DNA of 53,537 nucleotides from Chloroflexota bacterium (GTDB lineage: Bacteria > Chloroflexota > Limnocylindria > Limnocylindrales > CSP1-4), in assembly GCA_021802825.1 (NCBI GenBank), contig JAJZRG010000021.1, positions 1 through 53,537 on the forward strand. The letters run 5' to 3'. Position numbers and translations under genes: made by a program. Shown one piece after another: positions 8,249-17,160 of this stretch; position 1 is the first letter of the stretch; each line of letters opens with the position of its first letter. The notes under the pieces are model-generated. The model was given only the letters and a program-made list of their open reading frames with translations. It did not search any database and was not told the origin of the DNA.

Positions 8249-8307
8249 GTGGAGCTGGACGAGGTCGTTCGGAGCGATGGACGTCACGGGGGGTCAATGG
8301 TAGCCCG
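8249..8307 (-). repeat. Direct repeat copy B: orphan dnaE promoter and start codon
   Basis: A duplicate of the dnaE 5' end. It holds the TACCAT -10 (8297-8302), a GTG at 8287 and codons for TSIAPNDLVQLH, where dnaE has TSIAPNDFVHLH. After that the sequence departs from dnaE. The frame runs on, open, to 7931 (118 codons), wholly antisense to the vapC end and interior. The continuation looks non-coding. See findings. Confidence 0.8.
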
Positions 8308-8426
8308 GCGCGAGTGAAGGGCCGGCCAACTGAGCGCCGCCTTGCCTTCGAGCGGGCATGTTGAGCTCAACGTCCGGGCAGAGCCGATGGCGGGGCCACT
8401 GCCGCCGACATTAGAGGCCTGGGGCG

Positions 8427-9603
8427 CTACCCCCTGCAAGGAGGCGTGGGGACGAGCTTGACGTCGTCGCCCGGCCCCAGGTGGACCCCTTTGCCCAGCG
8501 GCATCGTGCCCACGACCGACGCCGTGACCGTCCAGTCGGTGCCACCAGCCATGCGCAGGACGGGAACGCCGCCGGGGGTGCTGTTGGTCGGCAAGATCAC
8601 GGTGTAGCCACCGCTGCCCTTGTAGGGGAGCGCCCCACCAGTGGTGGGGCCCACCTTGCCCGCGTACCTCCACGTTCCGCCGTCCGCGCCCGCGGGCGTG
8701 AATGAGAACACGCCCTTGGCCACGATCTCGGGTGCGTCCGCGTTCAGCTTGAACGGGTGCGCGAGGTCGCAGACCGTGCCCGTGAAGTGGTACACGCGGA
8801 AGTACGTCCCGTCGACGGTGTAGGCCGACCTACCGGTCAGGAACGTGCTCGCGAGGGTCGCGATCCCCCGCTTGGAGTGGGTCTCCAGGTTGACGATGGC
8901 AGTCTGGCGATCCTGGTCAGGCGCCTTGAACTGGAAGCTGGCTGGCGCCGGGACCGGGTTGCCGGACGGGTTGACCGAGACCCCGCCGGAGCCGAGGGTC
9001 GCGGTGACCGGCACGACCAGGTCGGCACCCTCGAACTTGTGGCGGACGTTGGCGGTGAAGGGCGTGGTGGAACCTGGCGCGACGGTCTTGGAGCCGCCTG
9101 CGTCCATCTCCGGCACCGCGATCTCCACGCAGTAGCCGGTCGTCCACTGTCGCTCCGCCGACCCGAACCCGAGGACCGTGGCGACGGTGCCCATGCCGAC
9201 GGTGATCGAGATCGCCGACCTGACGAACGCCTCGTCGATCTGGGAGGAGTACCCGGGGGACGCTGCCGGTGGCGTTGGCGGCCTCGCCGGCGGCCACGCC
9301 GGCACTGAAGCTGGTGCGCAACTCGATGTACATCGGTGCCGCACCGGGGCCACTCTGGCGCGTCTGCGGCTGAGACGCGAGGCTGCCGTCGGTCTGGATG
9401 TCCATGCTGGCGAGCTTGCCGCTGTCGTCCACGTGGCCGGTCGCGGTCACCGCGACGCGGTACTGCATGCCGCCGCCGCGGAGCGAGTAGCCGCCCCCGA
9501 GCGACAGCTCCAGCGGCACGCCGCCGTTCGCATCCGGGCATAGGTCCCTGTCGGGACACGGCGGCGCCTCACTCTCTGGCGATGAGGACGCGTTCGGCAT
9601 CAT
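8427..9603 (-). pseudogene. Unknown protein, frameshifted
   Basis: Two overlapping frames form one product. The first runs from ATG 9603 (GGAG 6 nt upstream) through about 9262, ending ...AANATGSV. The second carries on from about 9255 (PGYSSQIDEAFVRS...) to the stop at 8427. The shift lies in a C5-G3 run (9252-9259, plus strand); removing one base restores a single product of about 390 residues. The start of the gene is Ser/Pro/Cys-rich (APPCPDRDLCPD). The rest looks like beta-rich segments (TVDGTYFRVYHFTGTVCDL) ending PTPPCRG. No signal peptide, membrane segment or family is recognised. It may be a true pseudogene or a homopolymer sequencing error. Confidence 0.6.
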
Positions 9604-9755
9604 CTCACGCTCCGGGATCCGACACACCCCGCCCGAACCCTCGTCGTGGGCGCGATGGGAGCCTGTGGACGAACGAGTCCGTTCGGGGTATCAGCTCACC
9701 GAATGAGCAGGGGGCTGTCCATCGACGCACGACAGCTCGTCGACGACGACCGCCT

Positions 9756-9950
9756 GCCACGGTCACGGGGATCCTGACCTCGGCGACCACGGGCTCTACG
9801 CCTCCGACGGCACAACGCCCTGATCGCGGACGCCACCGCGGCACGAGGCGGCACGGTCGTGGAGACGCCGGGGGACGGCTCTACGCTTGCGTTCCCGAGC
9901 GCGCGGCGGGCGGTCACCTGCGCGTGGGCAATCCAACACGGCATGGACCA
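9756..9950 (+). pseudogene. Remnant of a class III adenylate/guanylate cyclase domain
   Basis: Two fragments in different frames match consecutive parts of the cyclase homology domain. ATVTGILTSATTGST (from 9756) resembles the metal-binding TVxxLFTDxVGST start. RHNALIADATAARGG, then VVETPGDGSTLAFPSARRAV with CAWAIQ, resembles the second motif block (GDG followed by FPSARRA). The 15-20 residues normally between them are missing and the frame changes, so the gene is dead. No intact flanking domains are visible. The rest of the gap 9604-10015 shows nothing else recognisable. Confidence 0.6.
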
Positions 9951-10015
9951 AGGGCTGGTGCTGCAGGCAGAACCCGTCACGCTCGAGAGGCGTCCTCCGA
10001 TGGTCGACTCGGCGG

Positions 10016-11482
10016 TCACTCGAACTGCGCGCGGAGACCGCCACCGCGGCGCTTCGCGAGGTACATCGCGCTGTCCGCCTCCCGAAGGAGATCCTCAGCC
10101 GAAACGTCCGGTCTCGCGATCGCGATCCCCAGGCTGGCGGTCAGCCGTATCTCCTGCCCGCTCACTGGGATCGGCCGGGCCACCGCATCGAGGATCCGGT
10201 CGGCGACCTCCTCGACCTGTGGGACACCCCGCACGTCCTCGAGGACGACGGCGAACTCGTCGCCGCCGAGGCGGGCGACGGTGTCGGCCGGTCGGAGGCA
10301 GGCCAGCAGCCGCCCCGCCACGGCGCGCAGGACCTCATCCCCGGCGACGTGACCCAGGCTGTCATTGACGGTCTTGAAGCCATCGAGGTCGAGGAAGAGG
10401 ACCGCACGGTCCAGGAGGTCAGTCTCGGGGCGACGAGCCAGCGCATGCTGCAGCCGGTCCGCGAAGAGGGCTCGGTTGGGCAGCCCGGTCAGATCGTCAT
10501 GCGTCGCCCGATGCGCCAGGTCGAGCCGAAGGTTCTCCCGCTCGGTGACGTCCCGGGTGGTGATGACGATGCCGCGGATCGCCGGCTCGGCGAGGAGATT
10601 CGCGACCAGGGTCTCGCACCAGGGCCACGAACCGTCCCTGTGGAGCAGTCGCGTCAGCACGGGTCGCGGCGTTCGGTCCGCCGGAGCGCTGAGCTCGTCG
10701 CCCAGGGCCTGGCGGTCCTCCGGGTGCACGAGGTCGCCAAAGGGCCTGCCGAGCACGTCCTCTGGCCGATAGCCGAGCACTCGGGCGACTGACGCGGTCA
10801 CGTAGCGCATCGTGCCCGCCTGGTCGACGATCGCGGTGACGTCCGAGGTGTTCTGGGCGAGGGCACTGAACCGCGCCTCGCTTTCCTCGGTCGCGCGCCG
10901 TCCGGCGTCACGGAGTGCGAGGAGGACCCCGATCGCGCCAACTGCGAGCAGCAACGTCGCGATCGCACTGCCCAGCGCGAACGTGCGCCGTTGATCGGCG
11001 AAGACCGCGAACCTCATCTCGAGGTCGTCGATCTGGGCGTGAAGCTCCCGGAACGCGGGGTCCACCCGGGCCTCGTCGACGACCCTCGCCTCGGCGATCT
11101 GGCCCGCCGCGATGACGTCGAACTCGTCGGACATCGCCGACCGATAGCGGGCAACGAGTCCCCCGAGATCCTCGAGTGGGACGGTGGTCGCGGGAGTGGC
11201 GGCCTGGAGCGCTCCGAGCGCCGACTCGATCTCCCCCCAGCTGTCCTCGATCTCGGCCTGCAGCTCTGAGGAGAGTGCGCCTTCGGCCATGACCCGCCAT
11301 TCGCGCGCACTCTGCAGGTTCACGTCGGCGGCCAGATCGGCGAGGATGTGGCCCGAGCGGTCCGCGGCGGCAGACTGCTCGATGAACGTGACGATCTCGA
11401 GCAATGCCACCACCGCGATGAGGACGACGACGCCGAAGACGCGCCAGCGCCGCACGAAGAAGTGGACATTCAACGAGACCAT
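10016..11482 (-). CDS. Membrane-anchored PAS-GGDEF diguanylate cyclase
   Basis: 488 residues from ATG 11482. The order is TM1 (VFGVVVLIAVVALLEIV), an extracytoplasmic helical sensor of about 135 residues, TM2 (FALGSAIATLLLAVGAIGVLLA), a PAS domain (ARFSALAQNTSDVTAIVD to VTERE), then GGDEF. The signature RLGGDEFAVVLED is intact, with the product-inhibition I-site RPAD five residues before it. THDDLTGLPNR and FLDLDGFKTVND are also canonical. It should make cyclic di-GMP in response to an external or PAS-bound signal. No EAL domain is present. The frame extends to ATG 11563, adding 27 Gly-rich residues; 11482 sits nearer TM1 and has a GGAAGGCGG upstream, so I prefer it. Confidence 0.92.
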   Translation of the reverse strand: MVSLNVHFFVRRWRVFGVVVLIAVVALLEIVTFIEQSAAADRSGHILADLAADVNLQSAREWRVMAEGALSSELQAEIEDSWGEIESALGALQAATPATTVPLEDLGGLVARYRSAMSDEFDVIAAGQIAEARVVDEARVDPAFRELHAQIDDLEMRFAVFADQRRTFALGSAIATLLLAVGAIGVLLALRDAGRRATEESEARFSALAQNTSDVTAIVDQAGTMRYVTASVARVLGYRPEDVLGRPFGDLVHPEDRQALGDELSAPADRTPRPVLTRLLHRDGSWPWCETLVANLLAEPAIRGIVITTRDVTERENLRLDLAHRATHDDLTGLPNRALFADRLQHALARRPETDLLDRAVLFLDLDGFKTVNDSLGHVAGDEVLRAVAGRLLACLRPADTVARLGGDEFAVVLEDVRGVPQVEEVADRILDAVARPIPVSGQEIRLTASLGIAIARPDVSAEDLLREADSAMYLAKRRGGGLRAQFE

Positions 11483-11858
11483 CGAGCCGCCTTCCGGTCG
11501 TGCCCCCCCGGAATGGTCCGAAGTGAGCCCTCCGCCATGATCCGCAGCGACGGCGTCGGTCATGGCGCCAGCGGCAGGCTCCTCGCTCCACCCACCTCCC
11601 TGGTCGATGCATCATCGCGGAACGTGTCAAGGCGAGCACGCCGCGGACCGTTTCTGGCGACAGATCAACGGGTCCGGGGGTTCGAGCGCCCGTTCGCGCG
11701 TCGGCACACGGCGGCACGAGGTTGGCAAGGCCCCGGGAGCGGCCCATGCTGCGCGGTGAGCAACCCGAAGCGCTGGTGAACGCCGCGCCAGACCACGGTC
11801 ACCGGACGACGATCGACAGCCTGCGATGCCCGCCGTCCGCCCGGCGCACTGCATTGGC
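11483..11858. other. Intergenic region without recognised gene
   Basis: About 375 bp between the divergent diguanylate cyclase and threonine synthase. Apart from the thrC -10 at its right end and possible upstream start codons of the cyclase, no conserved ORF, RNA or repeat is seen. Confidence 0.4.
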
Positions 11859-11864
11859 TACCAT
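11859..11864 (+). promoter_or_regulatory. -10 box of thrC
   Basis: TACCAT ends 6 nt before the thrC ATG. No Shine-Dalgarno fits in between, so the transcript is probably leaderless. Confidence 0.55.
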
Positions 11865-11870
11865 CGCCTG

Positions 11871-13397
11871 ATGCAGTACCTGGACACGCGCGGTCTGGCC
11901 CATCGGCCGCGCGCCTTCTCCGAGGCCATCCTCGAGGGCATCGCCCCGGGCGGCGGGCTGTTCGTGCCGGAGCAGCTGCCGACCATGAGCCTGGGCGAGA
12001 TCGACAGGCTCGCGGGCCTCCCCTACCCCGAGCGTGCCGAGCGCGTCCTGAGCAGCTTCGAGCCGGACCTCGCGCCAGAGGTCCTCCGCGAGGCCATCGC
12101 CGGCGCCTACGGCCCGCAGTTCGACGATCCCGCCATCGCGCCCGTCCGCGACCTCGGCGACGGCCGCCACGTCCTCGAGCTGTGGCACGGCCCGACACTC
12201 GCGTTCAAGGACATGGCGCTCCAGCTCATGCCTCGCCTGTTCAGCGCCTCGATCGAGGCGACCGCGGCTGCGGGGGGCAAGGAGCGGGACTACCTGATCC
12301 TCGTCGCCACCAGCGGCGACACCGGCGCGGCCGCCCTCGAGGGCTTCGCGGATCGCGATCACACGAAGATCGCCGTCCTGTTCCCGGACGCCGGCGTCTC
12401 GACGCTCCAGGAGCGTCAGATGACAACGCGGCCCGGCCGCAACGTCAACGTGTTCCGGGTGGAGGGCGACTTCGACGCCTGCCAGACCACGGTCAAGCGG
12501 GTGTTCGAGGACGACGCCTTCGCCGCGGAGCTGGGGGCAAGGCACCGGATCGCGCTGTCCTCGGCGAACTCGATCAACTGGGGCCGCCTGCTGCCGCAGG
12601 TCGTCTACTACCTCTCGGCCTGCGCCGACCTCCGGGCGAGCGGCGGACTGCGCGCTGGCGAGCTGCTCGACGTCTGCGTCCCCACCGGGAACTTCGGCAA
12701 CGTGCTCGCGGCGTGGTACGCGCGCCGGATGGGCGCCCCGATCGGCCGGCTGATCTGCGCCAGCAACCGCAACAACGTGCTCGCGGACTTCATCGCGACC
12801 GGCGTGTACGACATCAGCACCCGGTCGTTGGTCAGGACGCCGTCGCCGTCGATGGACATCCTGGTCTCGAGCAACCTCGAGCGGCTCCTGTTCGACCTCA
12901 CCGGCGACCCGGAGCGCGTCCGGGGCTGGATGGCCGAGCTCCGGGCGAAGGGCCGGTTCGAGGTGGACGCGGCGACGCTCGCGCGCCTGCGCAAGAGCTT
13001 CGCCGGCGACTGGGTGGACAACGCCACCTGCCTCGAGACCATCGCCGCGGTCCAGCGCGAGCGCGGTTACCTCCTCGACCCGCACACGGCTGTCGCCTGG
13101 AAGGTCGCCGAACGGCTCGGCGGGGACCGGCCGGTGCTGATCGTGGCGACCGCGCACTGGGGCAAGTTCGCGGGCGACGTCATGCGCGCGCTGACCGACC
13201 AGCCGCCCGAGGCGCCGATGCCCACCGGTGACGCCGAACTGGCCCTGGTTCGCGAGGTCCCGAACCTCGCGGCCGGCGCGGCGCTCCCGCCGCAGCTCGC
13301 GGCCGTCCTGCGCCGCCCGGTGCGCTTCAAAGGGCGGATCGACGGGACCCGGGAGGCCCTCGAGGCGGCGCTGCGCGACTGGCTCGCCACGGGCTGA
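11871..13397 (+). CDS. thrC: Threonine synthase
   Basis: 508 residues. A PLP enzyme converting O-phospho-L-homoserine to threonine, the last step of threonine synthesis. The N-terminal segment MQYLDTRG and GGLFVPE is typical of the E. coli/yeast-type subfamily. The PLP lysine is Lys113 in LAFKDMALQ. VATSGDTGAAALEGF forms the phosphate-binding loop, and SSANSINWGRLLPQ and CVPTGNFGNVLA are signature blocks. The start is ATG 11871 rather than 11826: TACCAT lies 6 nt upstream, and the extra 15 codons are unconserved. It stands alone, with no other thr genes nearby. Confidence 0.96.
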   Translation: MQYLDTRGLAHRPRAFSEAILEGIAPGGGLFVPEQLPTMSLGEIDRLAGLPYPERAERVLSSFEPDLAPEVLREAIAGAYGPQFDDPAIAPVRDLGDGRHVLELWHGPTLAFKDMALQLMPRLFSASIEATAAAGGKERDYLILVATSGDTGAAALEGFADRDHTKIAVLFPDAGVSTLQERQMTTRPGRNVNVFRVEGDFDACQTTVKRVFEDDAFAAELGARHRIALSSANSINWGRLLPQVVYYLSACADLRASGGLRAGELLDVCVPTGNFGNVLAAWYARRMGAPIGRLICASNRNNVLADFIATGVYDISTRSLVRTPSPSMDILVSSNLERLLFDLTGDPERVRGWMAELRAKGRFEVDAATLARLRKSFAGDWVDNATCLETIAAVQRERGYLLDPHTAVAWKVAERLGGDRPVLIVATAHWGKFAGDVMRALTDQPPEAPMPTGDAELALVREVPNLAAGAALPPQLAAVLRRPVRFKGRIDGTREALEAALRDWLATG

Positions 13398-13480
13398 GCT
13401 CGGGCGGCGAGCGCCCGGCCGGCGGGCGCCCCGCCGACAGGCGTCCTCGGGAAGCCGAACTCGCCAGACCGCAGGCCCGG

Positions 13481-13486
13481 TATCCT
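13481..13486 (+). promoter_or_regulatory. Putative -10 box of the phosphohexomutase gene
   Basis: TATCCT about 75 nt before the GTG start, implying a normal leader with GAGG at about 13547-13550. Confidence 0.35.
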
Positions 13487-13559
13487 CCCGGTACTGCACC
13501 GCCACCCCATCCGGCGCCGAAAGCCCCCGACCGCGACGCGCCATCCCGAGGTACCGCCC

Positions 13560-15041
13560 GTGACGCCCACCGTCGAGCCCAACCGAGCGCCCGCCATCGT
13601 CTTCGGGACGGACGGCTGGCGTGCCCGCACGGCAGAGGACTACACCTTCCATGCCGTGCGCCGGTGCGCCGATGGCGTGGCCGAGTACGTCGAGGCCAGG
13701 GGCGAGCAGGCGAAGGGGGTCGTGATCGCCTTCGACCGGCGGTTCGCGTCGGAGCACTTCGCGGCCGCGGCGGCGGAGGTGCTTGTCGCGCGCGGCATCC
13801 CGGTCGCCCTCGCGACCCACGCCGTGCCCACCCAGATGTCGTCGCTGGAGGTGGTCCTGCGCGGATCGGCCGCAGCGATCGTCATCACCGCCAGCCACAA
13901 CCCCTGGACCGACAACGGGTTCAAGGTGAAGGCGCCGACCGGCGCCGCCGCGGGCGCCGACATCCTCAAGGTCATCGAGGCGCAGATCGCGCGCAACGCC
14001 GACCTCGCGATCGACCGCCGCCCGCTGGCCGATGCCGAGGCGACCGGCCTGCTGGAGCGCTTCGACCCGTATAACGACTACGAGGCCCACGTCCGCAAGA
14101 CGCTCGACCTCGACCGGCTCCGCGACGCCGACGTGAGCGTGCTGGTGGAGCCGCTGTGGGGCGCCGGGGCGGGATGGATCAGCCGGCTCCTCGCGGGCGG
14201 GCGGATCAGGGTCACCGAGCTCCACCTCGAGCGCAACCCGTACTTCGGCGGGGTCAACCCGGAGCCCATCGCCCCGAACATCGACGAGGCCCTCGCGCGC
14301 CTGGCCGGCGGCGGCTTCGACCTGGGCCTCATGCTCGACGGCGATGCCGACCGGGCGGGCGCAGCCGACGAGAAGGGCACGTTCATCCACCAGCTCGAGG
14401 TCACGGGCCTGCTCGCCTACTACCTGGCCGAGCACCGGGGCCTGCGCGAGCCGGTGGTCAGCAGCGTCAACAACACGTCCATGGTCGGGCGCCTGGGCGA
14501 GCGCTACGGCTTTGACGTCCACGAGGTGCCGGTGGGCTTCAAGTTCATCGGGCCGAAGATGATCGAGACTGGCGCCATGCTCGGCGGCGAGGAGTCGGGC
14601 GGGTTCGGGTTCGGCGCGCACCTCCCGGAGCGCGACGGCGTGTACGCCGACCTCATGCTGTTGGACCTGTTCCTCCGCGAGCGCGAGCGCAGGGTGTGGC
14701 CGGTGTCGAAGGCGATGGAGCGCTTCCACGAGATCGCCGGGCCGTCGTACTACCTGCGGACGGACCTGCACTTCGAGCGCGCCGGCTACGACGCGGTCAA
14801 GCGGCGCATCGTAGACGGGCTCCGCGAGGCGGCGCCGACCACGCTCGCCGGGCAGGCGGTGGTGCGAACCCAGGAGCTCTCGACCCACGACGGCTACAAG
14901 TTCTTCGTCACCGACGGCTCGTGGGTGATGATCCGGACCTCGGGCACGGAGCCGCTCTGCCGCGTCTATGCCGAGGCGACCTCGCCCGCGACCCGCGACC
15001 AGCTGCTGGCAGACGGCGAGACCCTCGCGCGCGGCGGCTGA
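13560..15041 (+). CDS. Phosphoglucomutase/phosphomannomutase family protein
   Basis: 493 residues from GTG 13560. An alpha-D-phosphohexomutase interconverting hexose 1- and 6-phosphates. All four functional loops are present: the phosphoserine loop TASHNPWTDNG (Ser112), the metal loop DGDADR, the sugar-specificity loop GGEESGG and the phosphate-binding loop RTSGTEPLCR. The GEESGG form is compatible with glucose or mannose substrates, so no single symbol is given. FGTDGWRA near the N-terminus is typical. It likely feeds glycogen or exopolysaccharide precursors. It follows thrC by 162 nt with its own probable promoter. Confidence 0.93.
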   Translation: MTPTVEPNRAPAIVFGTDGWRARTAEDYTFHAVRRCADGVAEYVEARGEQAKGVVIAFDRRFASEHFAAAAAEVLVARGIPVALATHAVPTQMSSLEVVLRGSAAAIVITASHNPWTDNGFKVKAPTGAAAGADILKVIEAQIARNADLAIDRRPLADAEATGLLERFDPYNDYEAHVRKTLDLDRLRDADVSVLVEPLWGAGAGWISRLLAGGRIRVTELHLERNPYFGGVNPEPIAPNIDEALARLAGGGFDLGLMLDGDADRAGAADEKGTFIHQLEVTGLLAYYLAEHRGLREPVVSSVNNTSMVGRLGERYGFDVHEVPVGFKFIGPKMIETGAMLGGEESGGFGFGAHLPERDGVYADLMLLDLFLRERERRVWPVSKAMERFHEIAGPSYYLRTDLHFERAGYDAVKRRIVDGLREAAPTTLAGQAVVRTQELSTHDGYKFFVTDGSWVMIRTSGTEPLCRVYAEATSPATRDQLLADGETLARGG

Positions 15042-15042
15042 C

Positions 15043-15120
15043 GCGCCCACAGCATTTGACGCGCCCGGGCACCCGCGCTCGCGCGGGGCGGCTCGGTTGC
15101 GCCCGCAGCACTTGGCGCGC
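15043..15120. repeat. Pair of 22-bp imperfect direct repeats
   Basis: 15043-15064 and 15099-15120 match at 19 of 22 bases (gcgcccRcagcaYttgRcgc). A CCGCGC-tc-GCGCGG hairpin lies between them. They fill the gap between the mutase and ndh. Confidence 0.5.
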
Positions 15121-15212
15121 TCGAAGCACTGGCGTCCCAGACCGGTCGGCAGCCCTCCCGCAACCCGGCTGCAGCCATCCTCGGGCGGGATCCGTGCGAC
15201 CATGGCGCCGCC

Positions 15213-16673
15213 ATGTCTCCGCATCGCGTGCTGATCATCGGCGGCGGCTTCGGCGGGCTCAACGCCGCCCGTGTCCTGGGCCGCGAGCCCCGGGTCACCG
15301 TGACCCTCGTGGACCGCCGCAACTTCCATACCTTCCAGCCGCTGCTCTACCAGGTCGCCACCGGCGCCATCTCGCCGGGCGACATCGCACAGCCCCTCCG
15401 CTCGATCCTGCGCAAGCGCCACAACACGAGCGTCCTGCTGGGCGAGGCCGTGGGCATCGACGTGGAACGCCGCGAGGTGTTGCTGTCCGATGGCGGCCCC
15501 GTGGGCTACGACACGCTCATCGTCGCCACGGGCGCCCGCCACTCGTACTTCGGCCACGACGAATGGGCGCCCAACGCCCCCGGCCTCAAGTCGATCGACG
15601 ACGCCCTCGAGATCCGACGCCGCATCCTGATCGCCTTCGAGGCCGCCGAACGCGAGCAGAACCGCGAACGGCGCGAGGAGTGGATAACGTTCGTGGTGAT
15701 CGGCGGCGGCCCCACCGGCGTCGAGCTCGCGGGCGCACTGGGCGAGATCGCCAACGACACGCTCAAGCGCGACTTCCGCTCCATCCACTCCCCCGACGCG
15801 CGGATCATCCTGGTCGAGGCGCTGGACCGGATCCTGCCGACCTACCCGCCCGACCGCTCGGCCTCCGCCCGGCAGCAGCTCACGAAGCTGGGCGTGGACG
15901 TCCGCACGGGAACGCGCGTGATCGACGTGGACTCGCACAAGGTCACGGTCGTGCACGGGGGCGTCGAGGAGACGATCCCGGCCCGCACGACGCTCTGGGC
16001 CGCTGGCGTCCAGGCCTCCACGTTCGTGCGGCGCGTGGCCGAGGCGACGGGCGCCGAGACCGATCGGGCCGGGCGGATCCTCGTCCGCCCTGACCTCACC
16101 GTGCCAGGCCACCCCGAGATCATCGCCCTGGGTGACGCAGCGGTACAGCCTTGGAGCAAGGGCCGACAGGTGCCGGGTGTTGCGCAGGGCGCCATCCAGT
16201 CGGGCCGCTGGGCTGGCCGAGCCGTCCTGGCCCGTCTGGACGGGCGCTCGCCGGGGGCGTTCCGCTACAGGGACAAAGGCGACGTCGCCGTCATCGGCCG
16301 GCTCCGCGGCGTGACCAGCATCGGCTGGCTCGGGCCGCTGGGGCGCCAGGGCGGGTTCAGCGCCTGGGTGATGTGGCTCGCGATCCACATCTTCTACCTG
16401 ATCGGGTTCGCCAACCGGATCGTGGTCATGGTGCGCTGGGCGTGGAGCTTCTTCACGAGCGGCCGAGGATCGCGGCTGATCACCGGCACGCCGCTCCTGC
16501 CGCCGATCGAGGAGCCGGCGCCGCCGGCGTGGGCTGCCCCAGGCCCGTCAGCGGCCGATGCTGGCCCGCAGCTCGAAGCTGGCGCCGGGGCCGAAGCTGG
16601 CGGGCAGGTCGAAGCCAAGGCCGAGGTGGACCGATCGGACGGGGACCAAGCCAGGGCCCACGCAGGCCGGTGA
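15213..16673 (+). CDS. ndh: NADH dehydrogenase, type 2 (non-proton-pumping)
   Basis: 486 residues. An FAD flavoprotein passing electrons from NADH to quinone. The FAD Rossmann motif is IIGGGFGGLNAA (about 8-19), followed by RRNFHTFQPLLYQVATG, a hallmark of NDH-2. The NADH Rossmann motif is VVIGGGPTGVELAGAL (about 163-178). ALGDAAV marks the second FAD contact. The region FSAWVMWLAIHIFYLIGFANRIVVM near 390-420 is the amphipathic membrane-binding part. An Ala/Pro/Glu-rich tail of about 50 residues is extra to the family. Related single-subunit oxidoreductases share the fold, but the length and motifs favour NDH-2. Confidence 0.92.
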   Translation: MSPHRVLIIGGGFGGLNAARVLGREPRVTVTLVDRRNFHTFQPLLYQVATGAISPGDIAQPLRSILRKRHNTSVLLGEAVGIDVERREVLLSDGGPVGYDTLIVATGARHSYFGHDEWAPNAPGLKSIDDALEIRRRILIAFEAAEREQNRERREEWITFVVIGGGPTGVELAGALGEIANDTLKRDFRSIHSPDARIILVEALDRILPTYPPDRSASARQQLTKLGVDVRTGTRVIDVDSHKVTVVHGGVEETIPARTTLWAAGVQASTFVRRVAEATGAETDRAGRILVRPDLTVPGHPEIIALGDAAVQPWSKGRQVPGVAQGAIQSGRWAGRAVLARLDGRSPGAFRYRDKGDVAVIGRLRGVTSIGWLGPLGRQGGFSAWVMWLAIHIFYLIGFANRIVVMVRWAWSFFTSGRGSRLITGTPLLPPIEEPAPPAWAAPGPSAADAGPQLEAGAGAEAGGQVEAKAEVDRSDGDQARAHAGR

Positions 16674-16745
16674 GGCCCGAGGTCCGGGCCGATCGCGAAA
16701 GGGCTGCACGCCCGTGACACCCGATCCGACGGTACCCTGCCGACC

Positions 16746-17135
16746 ATGGACGCGATGCCCCCCGAGATCGACGAGGCCACGTTCGAGGACTGGGTGTTCG
16801 ACGCACTCGACGAGCTCCCCGAGACCTTCCGGGCCGGGCTCGGCTCGCTGGCGGTGCTCATCGAGGACGAGCCGACGGCGGAGCAGCTCGCCCGTCTCGG
16901 CGTGCCCGGGATGTACGGGCTGTTCGAGGGCGTCAACCGCGCCTCGCTCGGGGCGGACTGGAGCCTCCAGCCCTCGCGGATCACCATCTTCCGGGGGCCC
17001 TGCCTGCGGTCGGCGACGACGGTGGAGGGGGTCCACGAGCGAGTCCGCGACACCGTCCGCCACGAGGCGGCGCACCAGCTCGGCATTTCCGACGAGCGCC
17101 TGCACGAGCTGGAGCGCGAACGCGCCGCGGGCTGA
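16746..17135 (+). CDS. Small zincin-like metallopeptidase family protein
   Basis: 129 residues with the signature HEAAHQLGISDERLHEL near the C-terminus. This is the HExxH zinc site of the small zincin-like family (DUF1025-type, TTHA0227-like). The acidic N-terminal part (FEDWVFDALDELPE) and the GMYGLFEGVNR segment also fit. No signal peptide is seen, so it is cytoplasmic. Its substrate is unknown. TACCCT (16733-16738) ends 7 nt before the ATG, suggesting a leaderless message. The response regulator gene starts 25 nt downstream with its own -10. Confidence 0.82.
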   Translation: MDAMPPEIDEATFEDWVFDALDELPETFRAGLGSLAVLIEDEPTAEQLARLGVPGMYGLFEGVNRASLGADWSLQPSRITIFRGPCLRSATTVEGVHERVRDTVRHEAAHQLGISDERLHELERERAAG

Positions 17136-17147
17136 CCGCGGCGGCGC

Positions 17148-17153
17148 GATACT
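17148..17153 (+). promoter_or_regulatory. -10 box of the two-component operon
   Basis: GATACT ends 7 nt before the GTG of the response regulator, the same spacing as at the other leaderless-type starts here. Confidence 0.4.
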
Positions 17154-17160
17154 CGACCGC

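Noticed and set aside
7931..8287. 118-codon minus-strand frame as a real protein gene
   Set aside because: Only the first 13 codons resemble dnaE; the rest is antisense to vapC with no conserved features. Kept only as a possible antisense transcript.
9700..9777. Small ORF of 25 codons before the cyclase remnant
   Set aside because: No ribosome site, no conserved pattern, and it overlaps the remnant in another frame.
11799..16388. 1529-codon open frame on the minus strand
   Set aside because: It lies antisense to thrC, the phosphohexomutase and ndh, which have clear motifs. Long antisense frames are expected from the codon bias of ~70% GC genes.
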